A DNA stretch of 64,000 nt, from the NCBI GenBank assembly GCA_009783265.1, contig WRHM01000001.1:434001-498000 (forward strand), given 5' to 3'. The position numbers were made by a program, and so were the translations under genes. The notes beneath the pieces are model-generated. The model had not been told where the DNA came from. It saw nothing but the letters and a program-made list of their open reading frames with translations, and did no database searches. Source of the stretch: Oscillospiraceae bacterium. GTDB lineage: Bacteria > Bacillota > Clostridia > Oscillospirales > WRJC01. Positions 17,078 to 27,300 of this stretch are shown piece after piece (within the stretch, counting starts at the first letter, position 1; every line of letters begins with the position of its first letter).

Positions 17078-17103
17078 GTAGGGGCGACCCTTGCGGTCGT
17101 CCG
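17078..17103. repeat. partial family B element in the MFS gene leader
   Basis: GTAGGGGCGACC..GGTCGTCC, a 26-bp hairpin directly after the -10 box. Confidence 0.55.
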
Positions 17104-17133
17104 ATAAAATAATCATAAAGGAATAATATATAC

Positions 17134-18537
17134 TTGAGCAGAAGAAAAATTTTTCGCCTTGAACTGTTCGACGAGACAGGGCTTGAGCCTCATACTATAA
17201 AATCGCTTAAACTCGTCATATTGGGCGTGGCTTTCGGCACAATATCTTTTAATATCAACGGCGGAATCTCTATGACGGGGTATCTGAAAACACTTGGCGC
17301 GTCTGATTTTACATTCGGGCTTTTATACGCCATAGGACCGCTTGCCGCACCTATGCAGTTAATAATCTCTTACATAATGGAACGCACAAAAAAACGCAAG
17401 GCTATGTTTCTGATCGGCGGGACAATTCAGAGAATGATTTGGCTGCCGTTTGGCCTTGTGCCGTTTTTTGTGCCGATGGAACAGCCTGTGCTGCGTATCT
17501 GGGTGGCTTCGCTGTTTTTAATGACTTCGGCTCTTTTGGTTTCGTTTGTAAACGTGCCGTTTTTTTCGCTTGCCGCCGATTTGGTCCCTATTAATATACG
17601 CGGGAGTTATTTTGCCGTCAGGTCGCGCATAGCCACTATGTTCGGCGTTGCAGGCGGGATTCTCACAGCCTGGTTTTTAGACACATTCGCGGGGTTTAAC
17701 AGCTATGCTTTTGTTTTTGCGCTTTCGGCGATAGCCGGGACGCTCGATATTTTCTGTTTTTTCGGCGTAAAATTCCCGCCTCTGACCGAATCCCCCGAAC
17801 ATGGCGAGAAATTTACTCACATGATGGCAAAAGTCATAAAAAACAAGAAATACATGAAATTTATAATTTTTATGACGCTCTGGCAGTTTTCGATTAATTT
17901 ATCCGGGCCGTTTTATTTAGTGTATCTGCGAAACGTCGTGATTTTGAGCAACACGCTTATAACGGTTCTTGTCCAGATACTGCCGAGCGTGTATTCTATA
18001 ATTATAGTCAGGAAATGGGGGCGCGCGATAGATTCTCACGGGAATAAAACTGTAATGCAGGTAGCCAACGGCATATTATGTTTCGCACCGTTTTTGTGGA
18101 TATTTATTTCAAATAATCAAATAGCCGTAGTATTTCTTATAATAACAGGGCTTATGCAGGGGTGCCTGCTTTCGGGTTTTGAGATAGGGTCAAATAATAT
18201 CATGCTCGGTCACGCCCCGAAAGTCAATCGCTCGATGTATATCGCCGTATATTTTATGTCAACTTCGATGATAGGCGTAGGACTGGCAAACGCGACAGGC
18301 GGCTGGCTTCTTGACAATGTATTCTCTGTATTTGAGCGCATGAATATCATTTTGCTCGGAGTTAAAATGACAAGATATAATTATATCTTCGCAATGACCG
18401 CCATTCTCAGGTGCGTAATGATATTTATCGCCCTGCCGAGGCTGATTAAAGAAGAAAACAATACTCCCGTGCGCGAATTAATCCGCAGTGTTTTTGTAAA
18501 TGTGAAAAATAAATTAAAGAGATCAAAACGAAGATAA
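17134..18537 (+). CDS. MFS transporter
   Basis: The protein is 467 residues with about twelve hydrophobic segments and a loop FAVRSRIATMFG. A cytosolic central loop (TESPEHGEKFTHMMAKVIKN) divides two halves. The start is a TTG with AAAGGAA upstream. It belongs to the multi-spanning sugar/drug exporter-importer superfamily; the substrate is unknown. It is divergent from the lactonase operon, so it may import the sugar acid used there. Confidence 0.8.
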   Translation: MSRRKIFRLELFDETGLEPHTIKSLKLVILGVAFGTISFNINGGISMTGYLKTLGASDFTFGLLYAIGPLAAPMQLIISYIMERTKKRKAMFLIGGTIQRMIWLPFGLVPFFVPMEQPVLRIWVASLFLMTSALLVSFVNVPFFSLAADLVPINIRGSYFAVRSRIATMFGVAGGILTAWFLDTFAGFNSYAFVFALSAIAGTLDIFCFFGVKFPPLTESPEHGEKFTHMMAKVIKNKKYMKFIIFMTLWQFSINLSGPFYLVYLRNVVILSNTLITVLVQILPSVYSIIIVRKWGRAIDSHGNKTVMQVANGILCFAPFLWIFISNNQIAVVFLIITGLMQGCLLSGFEIGSNNIMLGHAPKVNRSMYIAVYFMSTSMIGVGLANATGGWLLDNVFSVFERMNIILLGVKMTRYNYIFAMTAILRCVMIFIALPRLIKEENNTPVRELIRSVFVNVKNKLKRSKRR

Positions 18538-18544
18538 TATAAAG

Positions 18545-18573
18545 TTGACAAATATTATATTTTGTGATATAAT
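18545..18573 (+). promoter_or_regulatory. consensus extended -10 promoter of livKHMGF
   Basis: TTGACA (18545-18550), 17-base spacer ending TGTGA, TATAAT (18568-18573). Confidence 0.85.
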
Positions 18574-18648
18574 GCCACAGTATAAATTTTTACATGCTGT
18601 AAAAACAGAGTTTAAAAAAATAATATAAAGAAACGGAAGGAAATTATT

Positions 18649-19791
18649 ATGAAAAAAAGCATTAAATTCTTATCGCTGTTAATATTATCTGTTATTATTT
18701 TATCTTCTTTTGCCGGGCTGAGCGGCTGTTCACTAAATGGCAGCGATAACAAAGACGAAATCCTGATAGGCGTTCTCGCGCCGTTTTCCGGCTCTAATAC
18801 TTATTTCGGAAACGATATGTACCAGTCTTATGAACTCGCGATCGACGAAATAAACGCCGCAGGGGGAATACTGGGAAAACAGTTAAAGCTCTATAAAGGC
18901 GACGACGCAGGCGACCCGAGCGTTGCAACTACGGCGGCGGCAAAAATAATTTCTCAGGGCGTCGATTTTGTCGTCGGAGGATATGCTTCAGGGGCGACTA
19001 TACCTACTTTGCAGCAATTTTACGACGCGAAGCTTATAATGCTTATCTCATGCGCCAATTCTACACAGATTACAAGCCTTGGATTAAATCAGACGTTTAT
19101 GGTCAACAGTCCCGGAACGCACGCGGTCGTCACGCTGACAAGCCTGTGCAAATCTCTGGGAGTCAGTAAAATCGCGCTTATTCATCAGGGAGATTCTTAT
19201 TCAAAAGACCTCTCGGATCTATGCGAAGCCGAACTCCCCAAAAGCGGATTTGAAATCGCTACGGTTCAGGTAATGGAAGAGGGCGCGGCCGATGTGTCGG
19301 CAATCGTCACGACTATAAAAAATTCCGGCGCGGATTTTGTTTACTGGTGCGCTTATCCGCCGGACGGCTCAAACGTGATTAAACAGCTCCGCCGCGGGGA
19401 TTACACAGGCGTTATCGCAGTCGGCGACGGCTCGGCTTCGGTCGAACTAATCGAAGGCTGCGGGTCTGACGGCGAAGGCGTTTATGTCACTTCCCCTCCG
19501 TTTGTTGAATTTGCCGAAGGCGGGGAAAAATTTGTTGATGATTATAAAGCTAAATTTGATATGGATCCCGGAACTTACGCGACTTTATGCTATGATACTA
19601 TTTATATGCTGAAACAGGCGATAGAAAAAGCGGGCACTCTAAAAATGGAAAAAGTCCGCGACGCTATTCAGGATATAGAATATAAAGGGCTTTCGGGCGT
19701 TAAAAAATTCACGCCGGAACGCGAACCGGAAATTTCGAATTTTATTATACTGCAAATCAAAGACGGAAAATTTACTTTAGTAAATCCGTAA
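18649..19791 (+). CDS. livK: branched-chain amino-acid ABC transporter, binding lipoprotein
   Basis: The 380-residue protein has a lipoprotein signal (hydrophobic core, then LSGC at about residues 24-27). Its Peripla_BP_6 domain opens with ILIGVLAPFSGSNTYFGNDM and includes AAGGILGKQLKLYKGDDAGD. It captures amino acids outside the membrane and delivers them to LivHM. Close paralogues bind amides or urea, so the ligand is inferred from the operon only. Confidence 0.9.
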   Translation: MKKSIKFLSLLILSVIILSSFAGLSGCSLNGSDNKDEILIGVLAPFSGSNTYFGNDMYQSYELAIDEINAAGGILGKQLKLYKGDDAGDPSVATTAAAKIISQGVDFVVGGYASGATIPTLQQFYDAKLIMLISCANSTQITSLGLNQTFMVNSPGTHAVVTLTSLCKSLGVSKIALIHQGDSYSKDLSDLCEAELPKSGFEIATVQVMEEGAADVSAIVTTIKNSGADFVYWCAYPPDGSNVIKQLRRGDYTGVIAVGDGSASVELIEGCGSDGEGVYVTSPPFVEFAEGGEKFVDDYKAKFDMDPGTYATLCYDTIYMLKQAIEKAGTLKMEKVRDAIQDIEYKGLSGVKKFTPEREPEISNFIILQIKDGKFTLVNP

Positions 19792-19816
19792 TATTTTATT
19801 TGGTGGTGTTCGCTGT

Positions 19817-20743
19817 ATGTCCTTAAGTGAAGTTGCATTGCAGCAATTAATAAACGGACTGATTCTGGGTTCGTTTTACGCCCTGATTGCATTGGGATAT
19901 TCGATGGTTTACGGGATAATAAAACTCCTGAACTTTGCACACGGGGATATATATATGACAGGCGCGTTCGCGTGCCTGTCTGTGTTCGGCGTATTGTCAG
20001 TGATAATACCGGGGCCCGGGGGGATAATCTGCTCGATTATTGCGGCAATGATTATCGCGGGCATTCTGGGCTATCTGGCGCAGCGTTTCGCTTACAGGCC
20101 GCTTTTGGGCGCGCCGAGGCTTTCTTTGTTGATTACGGCAATCGGCGTTTCTCTTGTTATATATAATTTTATCATGGTGATAACAAACGGGAAAGCGAGT
20201 TATTTTGAAAGCGGGCTTGACAATTCTGCCGGAGTCCATATCGGCGATATAAAAATCACTTATATTCAGATTGTTTTAATTGCGGTTTCGGCATTATTAA
20301 TGATCGGGCTGACCCTGTTTATAGGGCAAACTATGACGGGAAAAGCGATGCGCGCAATAGCTCTTGATCAGGATACGTGCAGGCTGATGGGCATAAACGT
20401 AAATAAAATCATAGGGATAACTTTTATTATAGGCTCCGCCCTCGCCGCGATTGCGGGAGGGCTTGCGTGCGTATATTACGGCAATGTGCAGTACAGCATG
20501 GGATATACTATGGGAATCAAAGCGTTTACGTCTGCGGTTATCGGCGGGATAGGCTCTATCCCGGGCGCGATGCTCGGAGGCTTGCTGCTTGGTTTGCTCG
20601 AAGCCGTCGGCACGCAGTTTCTGACATATTTGGGACTGTCTGGATCGGCATGGAAAGACGTTTTTGCTTTTGGGATTTTGATATTGATTTTGATACTCAA
20701 GCCAAACGGATTACTGGGCAAGTCCGAAATCGAAAGGATGTAA
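19817..20743 (+). CDS. livH: branched-chain amino-acid ABC permease LivH
   Basis: This 308-residue permease begins LQQLINGLILGSFYALIALG and keeps the EAA-type region GSALAAIAGGLACVYYGNVQ. About eight hydrophobic segments. It starts 25 bases after livK, with a GGTGG site, and pairs with LivM in the membrane. Confidence 0.92.
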   Translation: MSLSEVALQQLINGLILGSFYALIALGYSMVYGIIKLLNFAHGDIYMTGAFACLSVFGVLSVIIPGPGGIICSIIAAMIIAGILGYLAQRFAYRPLLGAPRLSLLITAIGVSLVIYNFIMVITNGKASYFESGLDNSAGVHIGDIKITYIQIVLIAVSALLMIGLTLFIGQTMTGKAMRAIALDQDTCRLMGINVNKIIGITFIIGSALAAIAGGLACVYYGNVQYSMGYTMGIKAFTSAVIGGIGSIPGAMLGGLLLGLLEAVGTQFLTYLGLSGSAWKDVFAFGILILILILKPNGLLGKSEIERM

Positions 20744-20773
20744 AATGCAGATAAACAGGGGGAGACAAATCAG

Positions 20774-21739
20774 GTGAAGTTTATTGACTGGGCATATAAC
20801 ATGATGGACAATAAAAAATATAAATACAGCGTGTTTGCCGTAATTTTTGTGATAATGGCGGTTATCCCGTTATTTTCGGATAATTATATTTTATCTGTGT
20901 TATGGAGCGCGCTGTTTTATATGCTGCTTGCTCTGGGATTAAATATTATAGTGGGATATTGCGGTATGTGCGATCTGGGCTATGCCGCAAAATTTGCCCT
21001 CGGAGCTTATACTACCGGTGTTTTAATCAAGTCTTTCGGCTGGAATTTCTGGCTGACGCTGCCGGTGTCTGTGATTGTCTCGGTTATCGCCGCGATAATT
21101 ATCGGCGCGCCGACGTTAAAACTGCGGAGCGATTATCTGGCGATAGTCACGCTCGGATTCGCCGAAATTGTCCGGATTACCGCACGCAATCTTGAAATCA
21201 CAGGTTCTGCGACGGGCATCGTCGGGATTGCAAGGCCGAAATTTTTCGGGTTGCATCTAACCCAGATAACCCACTGGTATTATGTTTTTTTATTTCTTGT
21301 AATTTTGTTTATTTTTGTATCTAACAGAATAAGAAACTCGCGTTTCGGCAGGGCTCTTACATATATTCGCGAGGACGAGGACGCGGCGCAGGCAATGGGC
21401 GTAAATACTACGCTGTATAAACTTTACGCGTATATTATCGGGGCTGTTCTCGGGGGGATAACGGGCAGTTTTTACGCTGTAAGAATGGCCGCTATATCCC
21501 CGGGGTCTTTTGATTTCACTCAGTCGGCAAATATTATGCTGGCAGTTATTTTGGGCGGCATGGGAAAAATCCCGGGGGTTATAGCGGGTGCGGCGTTTTT
21601 CGCGATATTCCCCGAAGTTTTCAGGGATGTTCCAATCATCGGGGATATGCGAATGCTATTCTTCGGTCTTCTTTTGATTATAGTCATGATAACAAGGCCG
21701 CAGGGCCTCTGGCCTGAAAGAAGAAAACGGGAGAGATAA
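20774..21739 (+). CDS. livM: branched-chain amino-acid ABC permease LivM
   Basis: The 321-residue protein has LIVGYCG-type and YAAKFALGAYTTGVL segments and the LivM EAA loop IGAVLGGITGSFYAVRMAAI. It forms the second half of the membrane channel with LivH, and is followed by livG after 5 bases. Confidence 0.92.
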   Translation: MKFIDWAYNMMDNKKYKYSVFAVIFVIMAVIPLFSDNYILSVLWSALFYMLLALGLNIIVGYCGMCDLGYAAKFALGAYTTGVLIKSFGWNFWLTLPVSVIVSVIAAIIIGAPTLKLRSDYLAIVTLGFAEIVRITARNLEITGSATGIVGIARPKFFGLHLTQITHWYYVFLFLVILFIFVSNRIRNSRFGRALTYIREDEDAAQAMGVNTTLYKLYAYIIGAVLGGITGSFYAVRMAAISPGSFDFTQSANIMLAVILGGMGKIPGVIAGAAFFAIFPEVFRDVPIIGDMRMLFFGLLLIIVMITRPQGLWPERRKRER

Positions 21740-21744
21740 AAAAT

Positions 21745-22527
21745 ATGGCGTTAATGCAGATAATAAATTTAACTATGCGCTTTAGCGGCATCACCGCTAT
21801 TGAAAATTTAAGCTTTGATATAGAAAAAGGCTCTATTACTTCTCTGATCGGTCCGAACGGGGCGGGAAAAACTTCGGCTTTTAACTGCATGACCGGATTT
21901 TACAAAGCTACGTCGGGCGATATTTTATTTGACGGCAAATCGCTGCTGGCTAAAAAGCCGTATATAATCACGCGTATGGGAATTATCCGGACGTTTCAAA
22001 ACGTGAGGCTGTTTAAAAATTTAACAGTTCTTGAAAACGTCATGAGCGGCGCGCACAGCGTAAGCAGGCAGTCTGTTTTAGGCGCGCTGCTCAGGAATCC
22101 GGCAGAGCGGCGCGAAGAGAGCGAAATTTTAAAAAACGCCGAATTTTTTCTTGATTATGTAGGGATTCTTGACAAAAAAAATGAAATCGCCAAAAATTTA
22201 TCTTACGGCGACCAGCGACGGACAGAATGGGCGAGGGCTTTGACGGCAAAACCGAAAATGCTGCTTTTTGACGAGCCTGCCGCGGGACTTAACCGTGAAG
22301 AAAAAGACAGGCTTTTAGAACTTATCAGGAATATACGCAATGATTTGGGCGTTACTGTTTTTTTAATTGAACATGACATGGATTTAGTCATGAAAGTATC
22401 CGAAAAAATTATAGTAATAAATTTCGGGAATAAAATTGCGGAGGGAACTCCGGCAGAGATACAGTCCGACCCCAATGTTGTTGAAGCATATTTAGGACTT
22501 GACGAAGACGGGGAGGTTGGAAATTAA
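21745..22527 (+). CDS. livG: branched-chain amino-acid ABC ATPase LivG
   Basis: A 260-residue ATPase: Walker A SLIGPNGAGKTS (about residues 33-44), Q-loop TFQNVRLF, signature LSYGDQRRTE, Walker B LLFDEPAAGLNREE and the switch histidine in IEHDMD. It powers transport through LivHM with LivF. Confidence 0.94.
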   Translation: MALMQIINLTMRFSGITAIENLSFDIEKGSITSLIGPNGAGKTSAFNCMTGFYKATSGDILFDGKSLLAKKPYIITRMGIIRTFQNVRLFKNLTVLENVMSGAHSVSRQSVLGALLRNPAERREESEILKNAEFFLDYVGILDKKNEIAKNLSYGDQRRTEWARALTAKPKMLLFDEPAAGLNREEKDRLLELIRNIRNDLGVTVFLIEHDMDLVMKVSEKIIVINFGNKIAEGTPAEIQSDPNVVEAYLGLDEDGEVGN

Positions 22528-22531
22528 ACAG

Positions 22532-23278
22532 ATGAATATAAATATAAATAATAATACAGGCGATTCTGATATTTTATTAAAAGTCGAAAATTTAGAGACA
22601 TATTACGGCAAGATAGCGGCGTTAAACGGCATAAGCTTTGAAGTAAAAAAAGGGCAGATCGTGACTTTGCTGGGAAGCAACGGCGCAGGGAAAAGCACGA
22701 CTTTAAAAACGCTTTCAGGGATTATAAGCCCCTCTGCCGGGAAAGTTATTTTCTGCGGAGAGGATATAACAAATAAACCCGCTCACGAAATCGTAAAACG
22801 GGGATTGGTTCAGTTGCCTGAAGGCAGGCGCATATTCAAAGATTTGACTGTTATAGAAAATCTCGAACTCGGAGCATATACTCTAAAAGATAAAAATATG
22901 CGAAAGCGGCTTTTAAATAAAGTGTTTGAAAGATTCCCGATATTAGCTCAGCGAAGCAAACAGCAGGGCGGGACTTTATCGGGCGGAGAACAGCAGATGC
23001 TCGCAATCGGGCGCGGATTGATGTTAGAGCCTAAACTGCTCCTGATGGACGAGCCTTCAATGGGCATAGCCCCGCTGATTGTCCGCGATATTACAAATAT
23101 AGTAAAAAGCCTGCATGACGACGGAACGACTATACTTCTCGTTGAGCAAAACGCAAAAATGGCGCTTGGGCTCGCGGATTACGGGTATGTTTTGGAAACG
23201 GGCAATATCGTGCTTGAGGGAAAAAGCGCGGATTTGCGCAGTAATGAAAAAGTCGTCAAGGCATATCTCGGAGGATAA
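22532..23278 (+). CDS. livF: branched-chain amino-acid ABC ATPase LivF
   Basis: ATPase with ETYYGKIAALNGISFEVKKG, Walker A LLGSNGAGKST, signature TLSGGEQQMLAIGRGL, Walker B LLMDEPSMGIAP and VEQNAK in place of the usual histidine switch, a LivF hallmark. The ATG at 22532 is preferred over a TTG at 22499 that lies inside livG; it lacks a strong ribosome site, so translation may depend on livG. Confidence 0.92.
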   Translation: MNININNNTGDSDILLKVENLETYYGKIAALNGISFEVKKGQIVTLLGSNGAGKSTTLKTLSGIISPSAGKVIFCGEDITNKPAHEIVKRGLVQLPEGRRIFKDLTVIENLELGAYTLKDKNMRKRLLNKVFERFPILAQRSKQQGGTLSGGEQQMLAIGRGLMLEPKLLLMDEPSMGIAPLIVRDITNIVKSLHDDGTTILLVEQNAKMALGLADYGYVLETGNIVLEGKSADLRSNEKVVKAYLGG

Positions 23279-23309
23279 TTATAAAATAAAAATATTTCGC
23301 GGCGGTATA

Positions 23310-24344
23310 TTATTCATAAGCCGCGATTATAAAATAAGAAGTAGTTTCGTTTATGCCGGCTCCTAAAAATTCCGAAGCGTCGGTATTATAAATTATATCT
23401 ATATTATTTATGCCAATGTTTTCAAGATATAATAAAAACGTATTGAGCGACTGCGGGCTGTCTACGTAATCATTTGAAAACCCGTGGATTTTTTTATAGT
23501 CCCTGTCTATTATTGCCTCTTTAGTTATTATATCGTTTTCGGCGGCTGAAATCACGGGAAGATAATGCGAAAAATCTATGCAGCAGATAAAAAGTACTTT
23601 TTTATCTGTTTTTTTTATCGCGTCAGATAAAATTTTTGCGATATTATATATATTCTCAAGCGTCAGTCTCCGGTTCAGCAAAAACGCCGCAACTTTGGTT
23701 TCCGGCAAATAATGGCTGATATACGGAATCAAAACAGACACAGAATGTTCTTCTTCCATACGGCCGTCGTTTTCAGTTATAATAATCCCATCGGGATTTT
23801 TTTGATTTTGATATACTTCGCCGACAATATCATTGTCGCAGTAAACTGTTTCTCCTTCTCCTATCTGCCAGTTCCGGAAAGAGGTTATTATATCTCCCGT
23901 TTCCCCCTGATGGTTCGGCGCGACGATAACTACCGTGTCGTATTTTTTATCTGATTTAACTTCAGTTTCTGAAACAGCTTTGAAAAACCCCGCGACAAGA
24001 GTCGCCGCAACCATGTGGTGCGGCACTACCCCGCCGTAAACTTCACCGTTTAACTTAAATTCTTTCGGGTTTTGTATAGAATTATAAAATTCCGAAAAGT
24101 CCGTGTGCTTGCAGGACAAACGGCGTTCGTTTTTTATTTCAATCGTATTATAATCTGTATTTTTATTTTCACCCCCTATATCAGACGGCGCGACATTTTC
24201 GCCGCGCCATGTATCTGATTCAAAATCGCCCTCAAAAGGGATTGCCATGATATCATCGGGGGGATTTTTATAATATTCGCATGACGATAAAATTACTGCG
24301 CATATTATCATAATCAGGGATATTGCCCGACGCAAAAATCTCAT
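23310..24344 (-). CDS. MEMO-family (AmmeMemoRadiSam B-like) lipoprotein
   Basis: The 344-residue protein has a signal peptide ending at a lipobox (ILSSC, about residues 18-22), then a MEMO domain: VAPNHQGETGDI, EEEHSVSVLIPYISHYLPE and CIDFSHYLP (the conserved histidine set), and a closing ETTSYFIIA. MEMO proteins share the fold of dioxygenases, and bacterial members are normally cytosolic partners of AMMECR1 and a radical SAM enzyme. This one is predicted to be exported and anchored, and no such partners are nearby. The start overlaps the macroglobulin stop as ATGA. Confidence 0.85.
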   Translation of the reverse strand: MRFLRRAISLIMIICAVILSSCEYYKNPPDDIMAIPFEGDFESDTWRGENVAPSDIGGENKNTDYNTIEIKNERRLSCKHTDFSEFYNSIQNPKEFKLNGEVYGGVVPHHMVAATLVAGFFKAVSETEVKSDKKYDTVVIVAPNHQGETGDIITSFRNWQIGEGETVYCDNDIVGEVYQNQKNPDGIIITENDGRMEEEHSVSVLIPYISHYLPETKVAAFLLNRRLTLENIYNIAKILSDAIKKTDKKVLFICCIDFSHYLPVISAAENDIITKEAIIDRDYKKIHGFSNDYVDSPQSLNTFLLYLENIGINNIDIIYNTDASEFLGAGINETTSYFIIAAYE

Positions 24345-27300
24345 TTCGAGGCTCCCCATATATCGTCTATATCAAAATATCTGCTTATATATGCTTTTTC
24401 AGTCACAGCGTCGGCGTCGCTTATCCTAACCGCGTTATACACAACAGTTATTTCCCCGCCGTTTTTAGTATAAACGTCAATATCTATAAATTGCTTTTCG
24501 GGATTTCTTACATAATAATCGTTGCTGTAGTTATTATCATTGCTGTTAAGATAACGCATATTACCCGGCAGCCTGTCGCGTATCGAATAATAGCCTCCCT
24601 CCGGCAGTTTTACTTTTAAGACTATATAATACGCAGACTCGTCAGCGTTTCTGGAATTGCCGAATTCTTTTAAATATTCGTCCCTGTTCAGGATTCGCTT
24701 ATCGATATTTATTTTGTTTTTATCAGCGTCCAGATTTTCAGGCAAGCCGTAAAAATACAAGTTTACCGCCGTATTGCCGGAAATCTGCCTGATATTCAAA
24801 TCTTCGAACTGTTCTTTTGTTATAATTAATTCCGTCATATCGTAATTTTCAAACACAGCCTGTTTTGTCACACCGTCAAGCGTGTACTCGATTTCAGAAC
24901 GCGTGCCGCCTTTAAACGTAAAATATCTTACGAAATTTATTTTTTCGCAGACGTCGCTTATATATTTATTGGTCAGATTATCTTTTTCTATCGCGTCTTT
25001 CAAATATCCGTAAACCGCGTCAGGGTCGAGACGCGTGTTTATATATAGCATTATTGTATTCATATATTCTTTCTGCATATCGTTTGTCGCCTGATCCGGG
25101 GCGTATAATTCGCCGGAAACTGTATAACGCCCCAAGAGTTCAGCCGCGCTGTTGTCATCGCCTATCGCACACAGCGCAGCCGCGTAATATAATACTCTCA
25201 TATAACTCTGATAAGATTCTGTAAACTTATCCTGATTTTCCGAATTATATATTATTTTTACCTGTTCGTATATATCGAGCAAAACGCTGTCGCCGATCGC
25301 GGCGAGCGTCAGATACCCAGCCGCCCTGTTTAATTCGAGATATTCATCGTCAAATTCCGGAGTCATCGCTTTCAGGCTTTTTATATTGCCGTTATATAAG
25401 CCGCCAATATTATATACATAATCCCTGAGCCATTTTTTATTATAGTCCATTATGCTTTCCGGAAAGCACGCGTAAAATCTCGCTGTGTATAATAAATCCT
25501 CACTGCCGTAAAGCAATTCGCTTACGCCGTTTGAAAAATTTACACCCGACGCATAATAATCTGAGTAAGATATACTCAACGGCTCTTTATCATAAATACT
25601 TTCGGTAAACCGCCTGCTGAAAACGTTCGCGGCTATATAATCCGTGCGTTTTGAAGTATAATTTACGCATGAATACAGTGTTCTCATGATAAATCCCATG
25701 TCATAATTGCTTATAGTAACGCGGACCGGAGAAGTTTTTATTTCAAATCCCCTGAGGGCGGGGCTTTCTTCGGAAATTAATTCGCGCGCCGTCAGCGGCA
25801 AAAGCACGCCGCTTTTTATTACGCTAAATTCTTTTTCCATAGCGTCGCGCAGGTCTCCCAATTCGGCGGCGACGCGCACAGTATAATCTCCCTCAGGCAA
25901 CTTCCCGGCGTTAAACGCGATTGCGCCGCTTTTGCTTGTCTTTGTCTCTGAGAATATAACGTTTTCTCCGTTTAATATTTCCACGTTATACGTCGCCTCG
26001 GTCTGGTTATATTTATATTGCGTTCCCTGCGGCTTGACGATGACAGCTGCGTCGTCGCCCGCTATATACTCGTTGTTCATCACTAAATCAATCGCAAACG
26101 GGAGCGACGATATTATATTTTTCTTTGTATTGCCTACATAATTATCTTCGGTTATCCCGTGGACTGTCACCCTCCACGACGTTATCTTTTCAGCCAGCTT
26201 AAAAGAAATCTCCGCAACGCCGTTATCGTCTGTCTCGGCTGATATAAACGCGGGATTGTCTGTAAAATCTTTTCGTACTGAATAGTCGTCTCCGCCGCCT
26301 CCGCCCATCTCGGCGCCGCCGCCGGAATTTAAGAATTCATGCTGTGTATATGAAGCATAATAGCTGTAATTTATATAATTATATATACTGTTATAATAAT
26401 TTGACGGCATATTTGCGTTATTGTCATAATCTGCAAAAACAGATTCGTCGACAACGCTGATATTCACAAGAGTTTTTTTCGGGTTGCCGTTTTCGTCCGT
26501 AATTTTTATCTCGGCAGTGACTTCTTCTCCCGGGACATAAGAATCTTTATCAAAAGAAACATCAAAATCAAGCGTTTTTTCTGTGAAATCATAATTTATA
26601 TTCGGACCGTAATTCATAGGATAAATATATTTCCCGTCGAAATACGCGCCTACGACCTGAACGTTAAATACGCAGTCTTCCGTGAAAGTCACCGGCGTGC
26701 CGTCGGGGCTGCCGATATTTTTGCTTATAATTTTATTTTTGCCGTGGCACATAAGCGCAAGTATTTTGCCCTCGGTTACCTGCGTCGAGTCGCTGTATTC
26801 CTGAAGTTTTACATACCCGGTTTCGTTTAATCTCAAACTATATATATTTTCGTCTTTTTTATTATATACGCCGAAATAATAATATTTTATCGACGACTGA
26901 TTATAATAATACCAGCCGTAACCGCCGTACCATACGGTAAATTCTATATTATTGCCTTCTGTGTCGTTATATTTTACTATTGCGTAATAATTTATATAAA
27001 TATCGTCGCTTTCCGGAAGCCCGCTCAACAACACTTTCCCGTTTGCCGTGCTTAAATTATGCGTCCCGACAATAGTTTCTTCAGTCCTGTATTCATAAAC
27101 CGGGACATTTATTTTATTTATATAATCATATCTTTCGCGGATTTTAGTCTGTATAATCTCGCGTTTGTAAATATCAACCGTAAAATTTATATCGACAGAA
27201 CTTCCCCTGTATAAATCGGGCTGTAACGAATACGCGTTATACCATGATTCTTCAACGTGTTTTTCTATAGCGTCCCTGTCAATAAAACTGGAGTTAAAAG